From NCBI GenBank assembly GCA_028876695.1, contig JAGWRH010000243.1, forward strand, positions 1-17,538: a stretch of DNA of 17,538 bases. The letters run 5' to 3'. This stretch comes from Acidobacteriota bacterium. Its GTDB lineage: Bacteria > Acidobacteriota > Terriglobia > Acidiferrales > UBA7541. The stretch's first letter is position 1, and each line of letters starts with the position of its first letter. Below the pieces are notes generated by a model, which saw only the letters and a list, made by a program, of their open reading frames with translations, did not search any database and had not been told where the DNA came from. Shown in pieces: positions 1 through 8,175 of the stretch. Both the position numbers and the translations under genes were made by a program.

Positions 1-1154
1 CGGCCTATTGGATAGGGGCTAGAACTTTTCTTCCCGATGATTCCTTCCAGTTTGCGCTGAGCCGCAACTTCGAACAGCTCGGCGCCCTTTTCCAGCACAT
101 GATCCGAGTACCGGATGCGTTCATCCTCGCGCAAGATCCGCCGCAACAAATCTTTTCGTTCGATGAGCGGCACGTTGCGCAGATCACGACCATCCAAATA
201 GAGCAGATCGAAGACGTAGTACACGACGGGAGACTCCTTAATTAACTCATCGGTCGGATGGCGCACGCCGAAGCGCAATTGCAGCTTCTGAAAATCGCTC
301 CGCCCCTCGGAATCGAGCACAACGATTTCACCATCGAGCCAGGCCTCTCGCGCACCGAGGCGTCTTGGAAGGCCCGCTAGTTCAGGGTATTCGCCGGTGA
401 TGTCTCGCTCGGAACGCGACCACAGTTGAACGCGGCCGTCGCGGACATCCGCGAGCGCGCGCACACCATCCCATTTGACCTCGAAAAGCCACTCGGCGTC
501 GGAGAACGGTTTTTCGACGAGCGTCGCCAGAGCGGGCGCGATGAAGCGCGGCATTGGCGCGGCGCGAGCCGCAGCCGGCATCTTGATCGCACGGCTGGGT
601 CTGGAGGCCGAATCGGCGCCCTTGAGCACATCGCGTGGCGAATCCGCATCCCGTGACCGCGTGGGCCCTGTAGTGTGCTCGCGGTGCTTGATAAGCAGCC
701 ATTCCGGCTTGGCGGGATCGCGGTTCCGGAGCTTCACCAGGACGAAACTGCCGTGCAGTCGTTTGCCGTGCAGCACAAACTTAAGCTCGCCGCGCCGGAG
801 CTGGTCGCCGGCCGGAAGCTCGCCTTCGGGCGAATATCGCCCCTCATCCCAAATTTTCACTTCGCCTGCACCGTAGTGACCCGCAGGGATCGTGCCGTGA
901 AATGAGGCGTACTCGAGCGGGTGATCTTCGGTTTGCACGGCGAGCCGCTTATCCGACGGATTCATCGACGGGCCTTTCGGCACGGCCCACGATTTCAAGA
1001 CGCCATCGATTTCCAGACGAAAGTCGTAATGCAATCGCCGCGCATGGTGCTCCTGCACGACGAAGCGGTTGCCTCCCCTTACTCGCGAATTTCCAGCTGG
1101 TTCGGGCGTCTCCTGGAATTTGCGCTTTCTTCGGTATTCCTGCAGCCGGGCCAT
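1..1154 (-). CDS. ligD: ATP-dependent DNA ligase LigD, PE-ligase part (3' end outside window)
   Basis: NHEJ DNA ligase that trims 3' ends and seals double-strand breaks bound by Ku. My translation of the minus strand from ATG at 1154 is open to the window edge, so the C-terminus is missing (about 384 codons visible). Residues 31-150 are the 3'-phosphoesterase domain, with RLHYDFRLE at 40-48 and EDHPLEY at 76-82. His36, His42, Asp44, Arg46, His78 and Tyr82 match the spacing of the Pseudomonas LigD active site as I remember it. A low-complexity linker follows, then the ligase domain with EVKWDGVRA (adenylated Lys227), WLDGEIVVLD, VVYYVFDLLYLDGRDL and LEGIIGKKSSSPY. A PE-LIG order implies that any polymerase domain lies C-terminally, beyond the window. 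TAG and TAA stops directly before the ATG fix the start; no Shine-Dalgarno is visible. Divergent from ku. Confidence 0.93.
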   Translation of the reverse strand, partial: MARLQEYRRKRKFQETPEPAGNSRVRGGNRFVVQEHHARRLHYDFRLEIDGVLKSWAVPKGPSMNPSDKRLAVQTEDHPLEYASFHGTIPAGHYGAGEVKIWDEGRYSPEGELPAGDQLRRGELKFVLHGKRLHGSFVLVKLRNRDPAKPEWLLIKHREHTTGPTRSRDADSPRDVLKGADSASRPSRAIKMPAAARAAPMPRFIAPALATLVEKPFSDAEWLFEVKWDGVRALADVRDGRVQLWSRSERDITGEYPELAGLPRRLGAREAWLDGEIVVLDSEGRSDFQKLQLRFGVRHPTDELIKESPVVYYVFDLLYLDGRDLRNVPLIERKDLLRRILREDERIRYSDHVLEKGAELFEVAAQRKLEGIIGKKSSSPYPIG

Positions 1155-1160
1155 TTACTA

Positions 1161-1166
1161 ATTATA
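1161..1166 (-). promoter_or_regulatory. -10 box of ligD, probable leaderless promoter
   Basis: A perfect TATAAT on the minus strand lies 6 nt before the ligD ATG, so transcription would start at or next to the A of the start codon. No ribosome binding site precedes the ATG, which fits a leaderless message. The -35 region at 17-bp spacing is poor. Confidence 0.45.
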
Positions 1167-1304
1167 GGTTCACGGACAGCGTGCCGACTCAGAAGAATGT
1201 GGTCAGCTAATGTGCTGCATGGATACACCTTAGGGATATGCCCGAATGGTTTGCGTCCCGGTCCGGTGCTACACTGATCCGGCCGTTGGAAAGCGAGGGC
1301 GAGC

Positions 1305-2162
1305 ATGCCTTCTTCGGTCTGGCGAGGATTTATATCGTTCGGGCTCGTCTCCGTACCGGTGCGTTTGTACGCGGCTGCGCGAAGTACCCGCATCGCTCTG
1401 CATCAACTTCACAACGAATGCCATACTCGCCTGAGACAGCCGTTATTTTGCCCCACGCACGACCGGATCGTCGATCGGTCCGAAGTGGTCAAAGGCTATG
1501 AATACGAGAAGGGCAAGTACGTCCTGATTGATCCCGAAGATTTGAAGAAGATTCTGCCGGAATCTGCGAGAGCGATGGAAATTTTGAGCTTCGTGGACGG
1601 TTCGGAAGTCGATCCGCTGACGTTTGACGCGTCCTATTACGTCGTGCCGGAAAGCGAGGGCCGCAAAGCCTACGCACTGCTCGTGAAGACCATGGAGGAT
1701 ACGAATCGAGTGGGCATTGCCAAAATGACCATGCATCAGCGTGAGTACACCGTGTTCTTGCGCCCGTACCACCGTGGGCTTGCGCTGCACACGATGTACT
1801 ACGCCGACGAGATCCGGGAAGCGCCTGGGTTTGGTGATGTGGAAAACACGAAGCTCTCGCCGCAGGAGGTTAAGCTGGCCGAGCAGTTGGTCTCCACGCT
1901 TTCTGAGAAATTCGATCTGCGAAAATATCACGACGAGTACGAGGAGCGATTGAAGGCCCTAATAGAGGCGCGCCGCAAAGGTAAGGAAATCGCGGCCGTT
2001 CCGGAACAACACCGCGCACCGGTGATCGACATCATGTCTGCACTGAAGAAGAGTCTTGCAGCAACTTCGACCGCCGGCGAACGTCCAGTCGCCAAGCCGG
2101 GCCCTGCCAGATCAACGCCCGCCGCAAGCCGCCGCCGAGCGGCTCATCGCAAAGCCGGTTAA
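1305..2162 (+). CDS. ku: Ku protein, non-homologous end joining
   Basis: Homodimeric ring protein that binds double-strand DNA ends and recruits LigD. It is 285 residues, a usual bacterial Ku length. Family hallmarks visible are WRGFISFGLVSVPVRLY at 6-22, VVKGYEYEKGKYV at 61-73, a beta-barrel core with FLRPYHRGLALHTMYY at 151-166, and VIDIMSALKKSL at 240-251, the typical end of the Ku core. After this comes a 30-residue Pro/Ala/Arg-rich basic tail (RRRAAHRK), the kind of C-terminal extension that modulates DNA binding in other Ku proteins. GAGG six nucleotides before the ATG is a fair ribosome binding site. A weak candidate -10 (TACACT, 1270-1275) lies upstream in the 150-bp spacer shared with the divergent ligD. 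The pair forms a two-component NHEJ system. Confidence 0.96.
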   Translation: MPSSVWRGFISFGLVSVPVRLYAAARSTRIALHQLHNECHTRLRQPLFCPTHDRIVDRSEVVKGYEYEKGKYVLIDPEDLKKILPESARAMEILSFVDGSEVDPLTFDASYYVVPESEGRKAYALLVKTMEDTNRVGIAKMTMHQREYTVFLRPYHRGLALHTMYYADEIREAPGFGDVENTKLSPQEVKLAEQLVSTLSEKFDLRKYHDEYEERLKALIEARRKGKEIAAVPEQHRAPVIDIMSALKKSLAATSTAGERPVAKPGPARSTPAASRRRAAHRKAG

Positions 2163-2171
2163 CACGCCCGC

Positions 2172-2225
2172 ATGGGCGCCTCAGGATGGCGATCCCAAGA
2201 AACTTAGTTTGCGGCGCCATGGTTT
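2172..2225 (+). terminator. possible terminator between convergent ku and aceA
   Basis: The 165-bp gap between the two convergent genes contains ATGGGCGCC (2172-2180) and GGCGCCAT (2213-2220), which can pair with one bulge. They enclose a smaller AAAC-TTA-GTTT hairpin, and GGTTTT follows. The loop is long and the T run short, so this is a weak call. I see nothing else in the gap. Confidence 0.2.
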
Positions 2226-2327
2226 TACTCAACAACGAGCTCTATCGACCTTAAAGAAGCTCTGCCTGTCTCTTGGAAACACGCCTTCCTTCCGAGCGGA
2301 TTGGCCCCCCTGCGGCCGATGGCTACC

Positions 2328-4625
2328 TCAGGCGCGATGAGGCGTTGCGGCCGTCGGCTGCGAGCCTTCCGCCGGCGCTTTTCGGATGATCTCTAATAGC
2401 GCCGTCCGATCGGGCTTGAACAGCTCTTCGACGAACTGCTTGTTCACAGTCGCGACGATGATCTGGCCGATTTCCGTCTGCACGTCCGAGAAGATCTGCA
2501 TGCTTTTCATTCGGAGCGTTTGCGATTCGTTGTCCTCCGTTGGCGTGAGGTAGTGCACCGCGCCGGCCTTGTAGCGATAGATCAAAAATAATTGGGCGAG
2601 CAGCATCAATCGCTTCTTTCGCAGCGGCACGACGGTACTCTGGTCGCGCACCGAGAGAATATTCCGCCCACGGCGGTCCTGTAGGGTCGAAAAGACTATG
2701 TACGCAAGCTTTTCTCCGGTCGAACCGTCGAGAACGCTGAGTTGCAAAAGTTCCGATCCCGCCGTATGCGGGCGCAACTCGGCACGCAGCTTCGCCGGGT
2801 GCCCCCATTGTTTGCGCCAGTTTTCAAGCCACGCCTCGAGCAGCTTAGGCGGAACCTCGGTTTGTACCAGATGCTGGTAATGGGTTGATCCTTTGCCCAT
2901 CGCCTTCGTAGCGGCGGTACGCCCTGATGACGCCATTAACGCTCCATCCAGCCGCTCGCCTCCTACCAGCGCCTGCGGCGTTCGATATGGTGATTCGAGC
3001 AGCCTAAACCTTCGCTGCAGACGCGCGAGCGCCAGCATCCCGTCTTCCTTGAGCGCCGTGGCAAACTCCTCGGCCGCGAGACCGTCGATTTGGTGTCCGC
3101 CATAGGTTATGAAGTTGAAGACGAACCCGAGTTTCCCGAGCTCTGCCGGAAACTGTCTCATCTCCGCATCGCTCATTCCTGTAGTGTCCCAGTTAAACGA
3201 TGGCGAAAGGTTATACGCTAGCATCTTGTCTGGATACTCCGCGTGAATTGCGTCCGCGAACTTCCGGGCCTCGTCGATGTTTGCCGTCTTCGTCTCCATC
3301 CACAGCAAGTCGGCGAACGGCGCGACAGCCAGCGACCTCGCGATCGCATAATCGATCCCGCTTTGAATTTGATACAAGCCTTCGGGGGTTTTAGGCAGTT
3401 CGCAATCCCAGGTCACCTGGAGACCCATGGCCTGCGCTCGTTCGCGTACCTCGTAGAACGAAGCGCGTTTTGAAAACGCCAGCCATTCTTCCACGCTCAT
3501 GTCGAAGCGTACGCCTTCGTCGGCGCCGGACTTCATCACGTCCGCCACCGCTTGTCCGTACGATTTCAACCCGGCTTCGGTTTGCCAGGCTTCCATATAG
3601 CGCGTGTCAATCTTCTCCAGCCCTGAGTCAATTTCTGAATGCGAGGCTTGCCGGAGCCCTTTGGCAATTTGCGCCACTGTGGAAGTGAGTCCAACGCGAT
3701 CAAGCCAGTCGGACGTAGCGCGATACTCCATCTCGGACACAGCGAACATCAGGTGCCCGCGCACCTCGATGCCGAATTCGCAGAGTTTCCGCAATATCAC
3801 GAGATAGCCGACACGGTAACTTGGCACGTCGAGATTGGTCGCGCCAAGAATAGCGGGCTGGTCTCGTTCGTCGCTGCGATTGTCGAGGAAGGTCGCTGCT
3901 TCCGCGTCGGTGCGCGCCACGATGATCCCGGGGACGCGCATGATGTCGAGCTGAAGGCGGGCTGCGTTCAGCCGCCGAATCTGCTCATCCTGCCCGACGA
4001 GCACCTTACCCGCTTGATGGCCGCACTTTTTCGCCCCGGGTTTCTGGTCCTCAATGTGGTAACCCGGAATTCCTACTTCCACGAAGCGGCGAATCAAGTT
4101 CCGAACGTGCGCATCGCCGCCGTGTCCGGTGTCGGCGTCGGCGATGATGAATGGCCGAAAATCGATCGCGGTCACCGCCCTGCGCTCTTCCTCATTCATC
4201 CTCATTCGTGCGAAGTGCTGGTTCTTATCCGCGGCCAGGAGCGCGCGAACCAAACCGGCGGCTTCGTCCGGCACCTGGCTTAACGGATAGCTAGCGAGGT
4301 CCGGACCGGGATCTTCCGAAAATGAGCCTTTCGCGGAGGTCGCCCAGCCGCCCAGATAAATGCCCAGGATGCCCATCCGCTTGAGTGTAACCGCTTGACC
4401 CGGTGAATACGGACCGAATGTCGTGATCTGCTTCCGCTGCTCGAAAAGCGAGCGCAGCAGCGCGTAGAATTCCTCGGCCGCCTTTCGCGCGATCGTGTAG
4501 TCGCCCGTGATCGTTCCCTGTTGCTCTGCCACCTCGCGCGGCGAGTACAGGCGGATGATATTGGCAAAGCGCGGGCTTGCGAACCATTCCTTGGCGGCTG
4601 CAACTTGCTCGTCAAATCGCGTCAT
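2328..4625 (-). CDS. aceA: isocitrate lyase, long (AceA2-like) form
   Basis: Splits isocitrate into glyoxylate and succinate, the first step of the glyoxylate shunt used for growth on acetate or fatty acids. The protein is 765 residues, much longer than the E. coli enzyme (about 430) and close to the roughly 766-residue long isocitrate lyase of Mycobacterium. The signature KKCGHQ with the catalytic Cys (residue 201) is present, as are the metal-site region FIIADADTGHGG, PGYHIEDQKPGAKKCGH and the YNLSPSFNW active-site segment. The C-terminal part of about 250 residues is the extension of the long subfamily. Start: an ATG 21 nt further upstream (4646) is possible, but the ATG at 4625 follows GAGGAGA by 4 nt and is preferred. 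No malate synthase, the partner enzyme, is in the window. A plausible promoter lies at 4763-4791. Confidence 0.95.
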   Translation of the reverse strand: MTRFDEQVAAAKEWFASPRFANIIRLYSPREVAEQQGTITGDYTIARKAAEEFYALLRSLFEQRKQITTFGPYSPGQAVTLKRMGILGIYLGGWATSAKGSFSEDPGPDLASYPLSQVPDEAAGLVRALLAADKNQHFARMRMNEEERRAVTAIDFRPFIIADADTGHGGDAHVRNLIRRFVEVGIPGYHIEDQKPGAKKCGHQAGKVLVGQDEQIRRLNAARLQLDIMRVPGIIVARTDAEAATFLDNRSDERDQPAILGATNLDVPSYRVGYLVILRKLCEFGIEVRGHLMFAVSEMEYRATSDWLDRVGLTSTVAQIAKGLRQASHSEIDSGLEKIDTRYMEAWQTEAGLKSYGQAVADVMKSGADEGVRFDMSVEEWLAFSKRASFYEVRERAQAMGLQVTWDCELPKTPEGLYQIQSGIDYAIARSLAVAPFADLLWMETKTANIDEARKFADAIHAEYPDKMLAYNLSPSFNWDTTGMSDAEMRQFPAELGKLGFVFNFITYGGHQIDGLAAEEFATALKEDGMLALARLQRRFRLLESPYRTPQALVGGERLDGALMASSGRTAATKAMGKGSTHYQHLVQTEVPPKLLEAWLENWRKQWGHPAKLRAELRPHTAGSELLQLSVLDGSTGEKLAYIVFSTLQDRRGRNILSVRDQSTVVPLRKKRLMLLAQLFLIYRYKAGAVHYLTPTEDNESQTLRMKSMQIFSDVQTEIGQIIVATVNKQFVEELFKPDRTALLEIIRKAPAEGSQPTAATPHRA

Positions 4626-4629
4626 ACAA

Positions 4630-4636
4630 TCTCCTC
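4630..4636 (-). promoter_or_regulatory. ribosome binding site deciding the aceA start
   Basis: GAGGAGA on the minus strand, 4 nt before the ATG at 4625. It lies inside the reading frame of the longer alternative start at 4646, so it argues for the shorter protein. Confidence 0.7.
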
Positions 4637-4762
4637 GCGCTGTCACTTCGCCTATTGCATCCCCTGCTTACGATTGGGAAATCCACGCACGTGGGCGTAG
4701 TGCCGCTGATGGTCGCAAAGGCCGATTTCCATTACCGTGATACCCATCACAGCCCTTGCGCG

Positions 4763-4791
4763 ATTAAACCAGCTATTTGACCGATTACCAA
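4763..4791 (-). promoter_or_regulatory. candidate sigma-70 promoter of aceA
   Basis: On the minus strand, TTGGTA (4786-4791) and TTTAAT (4763-4768) are separated by exactly 17 bp, matching the consensus at 4 of 6 and 5 of 6 positions. The predicted start leaves a leader of about 130 nt before aceA. The rest of the 272-bp gap (4626-4897) shows no gene and no clear terminator for the incoming DUF72 gene. Confidence 0.45.
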
Positions 4792-4897
4792 GGCTTCCAA
4801 GCCGAAGAGTGGCTGTCGGACGAATGGCAGATCGGACCGAGGGGTGTTGGGTCTCACATTACCGACGGACGCCCGCCAAACCCCAGGGACCCCGCGT

Positions 4898-5779
4898 TCA
4901 GCTCAGTTTCCGGACGCGAGCCATCAAACCCTGCGCGTCGAACGGCGCGCGCACTTTGGCGTCGTTATCGAAATAAACGAATACGTCACGCTTGGGAAGC
5001 TTGGGTCCGGGGCGATCAATCGCCCGTTCGGCGTCCTTTGGTTCCCGGCCGTCTGCCCAAGCGACTACGCGCTCCGCCCAGTGGTCCAAAGCGCGATCGT
5101 CGTAACCGCTGGCATAGAGCCGCTCGGAACCGTGAAGTCTGCAATACACGAAATTGGAGGTGAGGTCCATCAATCGCGGCCATTCCACGGTATCCGCGCA
5201 GACCAGTGCAACACCGTACTCGCGAAGCAGTTCCACGAATCCCGCGACCGCGAAGCTCTTGTTTCGAATTTCCACGCTATGGCGCAGCGGGGCGTGATCG
5301 CTGGCTTTCATCCACGCCCGGCCGCTGACCCGTTTATCGTGGCGGCGGGCCAGCGCCGCGCCGGATTCCGTATCCCGCGGCAGAATCTTCAGGAAAGCCT
5401 CGATGCGTTTGGCATCGAACTTGAAATTCGGCGGCAACTGCCAGAGAAACGGACCAAGCTTCGGCCCCAATCGCAGAATTCCCGAAGCGAAAAAATTGGC
5501 CAGCGGTGCGCGAACCTCCTTCAGCCGTTGAACGTGGGTGATGAATCGCGATCCTTTTATGGCGAACACGAAATCTTCTGGCGTGGCCGCGGCCCATTTC
5601 GCAAAAGTTCCCGGCCGCTGCAGCGAATAGAACGTGCCGTTGATCTCGATCGACCGGAAGATTCCGGCGGCGTAAGAAAGCTCGTTTTTATGTGGCAGCT
5701 TTTCCGGATAGAACGTTCCGCGCCAGCCGTCGTACGTCCAGCCCGAAATCCCGATTCGTATTTCGCCTGGTCTAGCCAC
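4898..5779 (-). CDS. DUF72 (YecE-like) family protein
   Basis: A member of the DUF72 family, TIM-barrel-like proteins whose biochemical role is not established. Visible family features are RIGISGWTYDGWRGTFYP at the N-terminus, the IEINGTFYSL segment, FAIKGSRFITHVQRLK, LPPNFKFD, a VEIRNKSF segment, and YCRLHGS followed by VFVYFDND near the C-terminus. About 293 residues from the GTG at 5779, which is preceded by GAAGGA at 5-nt spacing. An upstream TTG at 5854 is in frame and would add 25 Arg/Ala/Pro-rich residues with no homology look. A stop lies just beyond that TTG, so the gene cannot start earlier. The GTG overlaps the end of a small upstream ORF by 8 nt. I infer no function from the neighbours. 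Confidence 0.88.
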   Translation of the reverse strand: MARPGEIRIGISGWTYDGWRGTFYPEKLPHKNELSYAAGIFRSIEINGTFYSLQRPGTFAKWAAATPEDFVFAIKGSRFITHVQRLKEVRAPLANFFASGILRLGPKLGPFLWQLPPNFKFDAKRIEAFLKILPRDTESGAALARRHDKRVSGRAWMKASDHAPLRHSVEIRNKSFAVAGFVELLREYGVALVCADTVEWPRLMDLTSNFVYCRLHGSERLYASGYDDRALDHWAERVVAWADGREPKDAERAIDRPGPKLPKRDVFVYFDNDAKVRAPFDAQGLMARVRKLS

Positions 5780-5903
5780 CTGCGTCCTTCGTGGCCGAGC
5801 CGCAGGGTTTTGCGCGCGCAACCGGGCTGGCACGGCCGGGAATCGCTTTTGCAATCGTTTTCAGATCATCCACGAGCCGCGTGATTTCTTGATGGCGCAT
5901 CAT
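5772..5903 (-). CDS. possible small ORF (43 aa) upstream of the DUF72 gene
   Basis: ATG at 5903 (or 5900) opens a 43-codon frame ending in TAG at 5772, so its last 8 nt overlap the preferred GTG start of the DUF72 gene. The first half, RHQEITRLVDDLKTIAKAIP, looks like an amphipathic helix. The second half is Ala/Gly/Pro rich. There is no good ribosome binding site. It could be a real small gene coupled to the next one, or chance. I recognise no family. Confidence 0.22.
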   Translation of the reverse strand: MMRHQEITRLVDDLKTIAKAIPGRASPVARAKPCGSATKDAGG

Positions 5904-5991
5904 CCCATCTGGCGTCTGGGCAAATTCATTCGATGCCTGTGGATGATCACATGTAGCGCATCGGCCGCGAGCGGAATAGAAAGCGTGAAAA

Positions 5992-8175
5992 CTACATGTA
6001 ATCCTCGTAATCCTCTCGCTCGATGCCGAGCTTTTTCAGCTTGGAATTGAGGGTGGTGCGCTTCAGCCCCAGGCGCGCCGCTGCGCCGTTCGGACCGGCG
6101 ATCACTCCTTTTGCTCCTCGAAGGATCCGTAAGATGTGTTCGCGCTCCGCCGATTCGAGCGAAGCGCCAGGATCATGGGGGATCTCGGACGGCATTTCGA
6201 GCTCAGAGATCGGCGCGCGCAGCGTGGAACCCTTGGTCAGAATCACCGAGCGCTCCACGAAATTTTCTAGCTCGCGAATGTTGCCGGGCCATTCCCAACG
6301 CACCAGGGATCTCATAATCTCGTCGGGAATGGTTTCGATCCGCCGGTCCATGCTGCGTGCGTGCTTGCTCACGAAATACCGCACAAGCAGCGGGATGTCT
6401 TCCCGGCGCTCGCGCAGCGGAGGCAGAACGATGGGAAACACGCGCAGCCGGTAATAAAGATCGCCGCGGAACTGGCGGTCTTTCACCATTTGTCCCAGGT
6501 CGCGATTCGTAGCCGCGATCAGGCGGACATCGACGGGAATCGTGCGCGTGCCCCCGACGCGCTCAAATTCCTTTTCCTGCAATGCGCGCAAGATCTTGGG
6601 CTGGAGCTCCAGCGGTAATTCGCCTACTTCGTCGAGGAAAAATGATCCCTGATGAGCAAGCTCCAGCCGCCCGATCTTCTGCGCGATCGCGCCCGTAAAC
6701 GATCCCTTCTCGTGGCCAAAAAGCTCGCTCTCGAGCAGCCCTGTGGGAATCGCGGCGCAATTCAGTTTTACGAGGCTGTGCTCCGCGCGGCTGCTGAGTT
6801 CGTGAATGGCGCGAGCGATCAAATCTTTCCCCGTGCCGGTTTCGCCGAGAATGAGCACCGTCACGTCCGTGGCGGCCACGGTTTCCACCTGCTTCAGAAC
6901 CTTCTTAAGAGCGGGGCTGTCACCGATAATGTCCTCGAAGCGGTGTTCAGTGTAGAGTTCTTCTTCCAGATAGCGTTTTTCGCGCTCGCGACGCTCCAAC
7001 TCCTCTTGCGCGCGTTTCTTTTCGGAAAGATCGCGGATCACGCTCAGGACCATCTTGCCTTCCGGCGTATCAACGGGACTGAGCATGATATCGATTGGAA
7101 ATTCCGTGCCGTCCTTGCGCAAGCCGAAAAGCTGCAGGCCGATTCCCATCGGACGCGTGCGCGGCGCGTGCCGGTAATCCGCCCGGTAGTTCGGGTGCTT
7201 GTCGCGGAAGCGTTCGGGAATCAAAATTTCGATGGGCTTGCCAATGAGTTCACTTCGTTCGTAACCGAAGAATTTTTCGACTTGCCCGTTGACTTCAACG
7301 ATTTTCCCGTGGGAGTCCGTGCCGATAATCGCGTCGGGGGAGTATTCGAAGATCGCGCGCAACTGCGCCTCGCTGCGGCGCAGAGCTTCTTCCGCGCGCT
7401 TGCGTTCGGTTAGATCGCGGGTGATTTTGGAAAAACCTAACAGTTTTCCATTGGGATCGCGCAGCGCGGTAATCGTGACCCCGGCCCAGAAGCTGGAACC
7501 GTCTTTGCGCACTCGCCAACCCTCGTCTTCGAATCGCCCCTCGTTCTCGGCCGCTTGCAATGCGCGGTCAGGCCTGCCGCTCTCGGCATCTTCTTGCGTG
7601 TAGAATTGGGAAAAATGTCGGCCGATGATTTCTTCCTTCTGATAGCCCTTCAGGCGTTCGGCTCCTGAGTTCCAACTCGATATCTTACCCGCGGGGTCAA
7701 GCATGAAAATCGCATAATCGCGCACGCTTTCGACATGTAATCGAAGTCGCTGCTCGCTCTCGCGCAGCGCATCTTCGTCGCGTTTATGCTGCGAAATGTC
7801 GCGAACGACGCTCAGCACCACCGTTCCATCGGCCGTTTCGACGGATCTGAGCATGATATCGACGGGAAATTCGCTGCCGTCCTTTCGCAGGGCGAACAGT
7901 TCAAGTCCCGCCCCCATCGGACGCGTATGCGGCTCGATTGCATACTGCGCTCTATGTTTTGCGTGAGTGGAGCGGAAGCGGTCTGGGACCAGAATTTCGA
8001 CCGGTTGCCCGACCAGCTCGTCGCGGTTGTAGCCGAAAAGGCGCTCTGTTTGCTCGTTAGCCTGCAGAATCTTGCCGCGGCGGTCTGTGACGATCACCGC
8101 GTCCGGGGAAAACCGCAGGAGCCCGTCCAAAAAGGTCTCGGTCGATCCAGTCTTGCCGGGCAAGGGACTAGACAT
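5992..8175 (-). CDS. sigma-54-dependent transcriptional activator with three PAS sensor domains
   Basis: A bacterial enhancer-binding protein that uses ATP hydrolysis to open sigma-54 promoters. It has 727 residues from the ATG at 8175 (GGAG 7 nt upstream); a TTG at 8259 would add 28 residues. Three PAS domains lie at about 16-129, 143-257 and 267-385, then a charged coiled segment. The AAA+ domain follows, with Walker A GETGTGKD (444-451), GSFTGA (491-496), Walker B FFLDEVGE (512-519) and Arg570/Arg576 in FRGDLYYRL as likely arginine fingers. A Fis-type helix-turn-helix GAAARLGLKRTTLNSKL sits near the C-terminus. The sigma-54 contact loop reads GSFTGA instead of the usual GAFTGA. There is no receiver domain and no membrane segment, so the signal is probably cytoplasmic and sensed by PAS. 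It lies divergent from the export operon, a plausible but unproven target. Confidence 0.93.
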   Translation of the reverse strand: MSSPLPGKTGSTETFLDGLLRFSPDAVIVTDRRGKILQANEQTERLFGYNRDELVGQPVEILVPDRFRSTHAKHRAQYAIEPHTRPMGAGLELFALRKDGSEFPVDIMLRSVETADGTVVLSVVRDISQHKRDEDALRESEQRLRLHVESVRDYAIFMLDPAGKISSWNSGAERLKGYQKEEIIGRHFSQFYTQEDAESGRPDRALQAAENEGRFEDEGWRVRKDGSSFWAGVTITALRDPNGKLLGFSKITRDLTERKRAEEALRRSEAQLRAIFEYSPDAIIGTDSHGKIVEVNGQVEKFFGYERSELIGKPIEILIPERFRDKHPNYRADYRHAPRTRPMGIGLQLFGLRKDGTEFPIDIMLSPVDTPEGKMVLSVIRDLSEKKRAQEELERREREKRYLEEELYTEHRFEDIIGDSPALKKVLKQVETVAATDVTVLILGETGTGKDLIARAIHELSSRAEHSLVKLNCAAIPTGLLESELFGHEKGSFTGAIAQKIGRLELAHQGSFFLDEVGELPLELQPKILRALQEKEFERVGGTRTIPVDVRLIAATNRDLGQMVKDRQFRGDLYYRLRVFPIVLPPLRERREDIPLLVRYFVSKHARSMDRRIETIPDEIMRSLVRWEWPGNIRELENFVERSVILTKGSTLRAPISELEMPSEIPHDPGASLESAEREHILRILRGAKGVIAGPNGAAARLGLKRTTLNSKLKKLGIEREDYEDYM

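Noticed and set aside
3639..4283. 214-codon open frame on the plus strand
   Set aside because: It is antisense to the isocitrate lyase core including the catalytic motif; no recognisable domain.
4844..5884. 346-codon open frame on the plus strand
   Set aside because: It is the antisense shadow of the DUF72 gene, which has clear family motifs on the minus strand.
5949..6000. Two ACATGTA copies 45 bp apart between the activator and the DUF72 gene
   Set aside because: Only 7 bp long and one copy contains the stop region of the activator gene; most likely chance.
6652..7413. 253-codon open frame on the plus strand
   Set aside because: It is antisense to the AAA+ and PAS3 region of the sigma-54 activator, with repetitive composition mirroring that gene.
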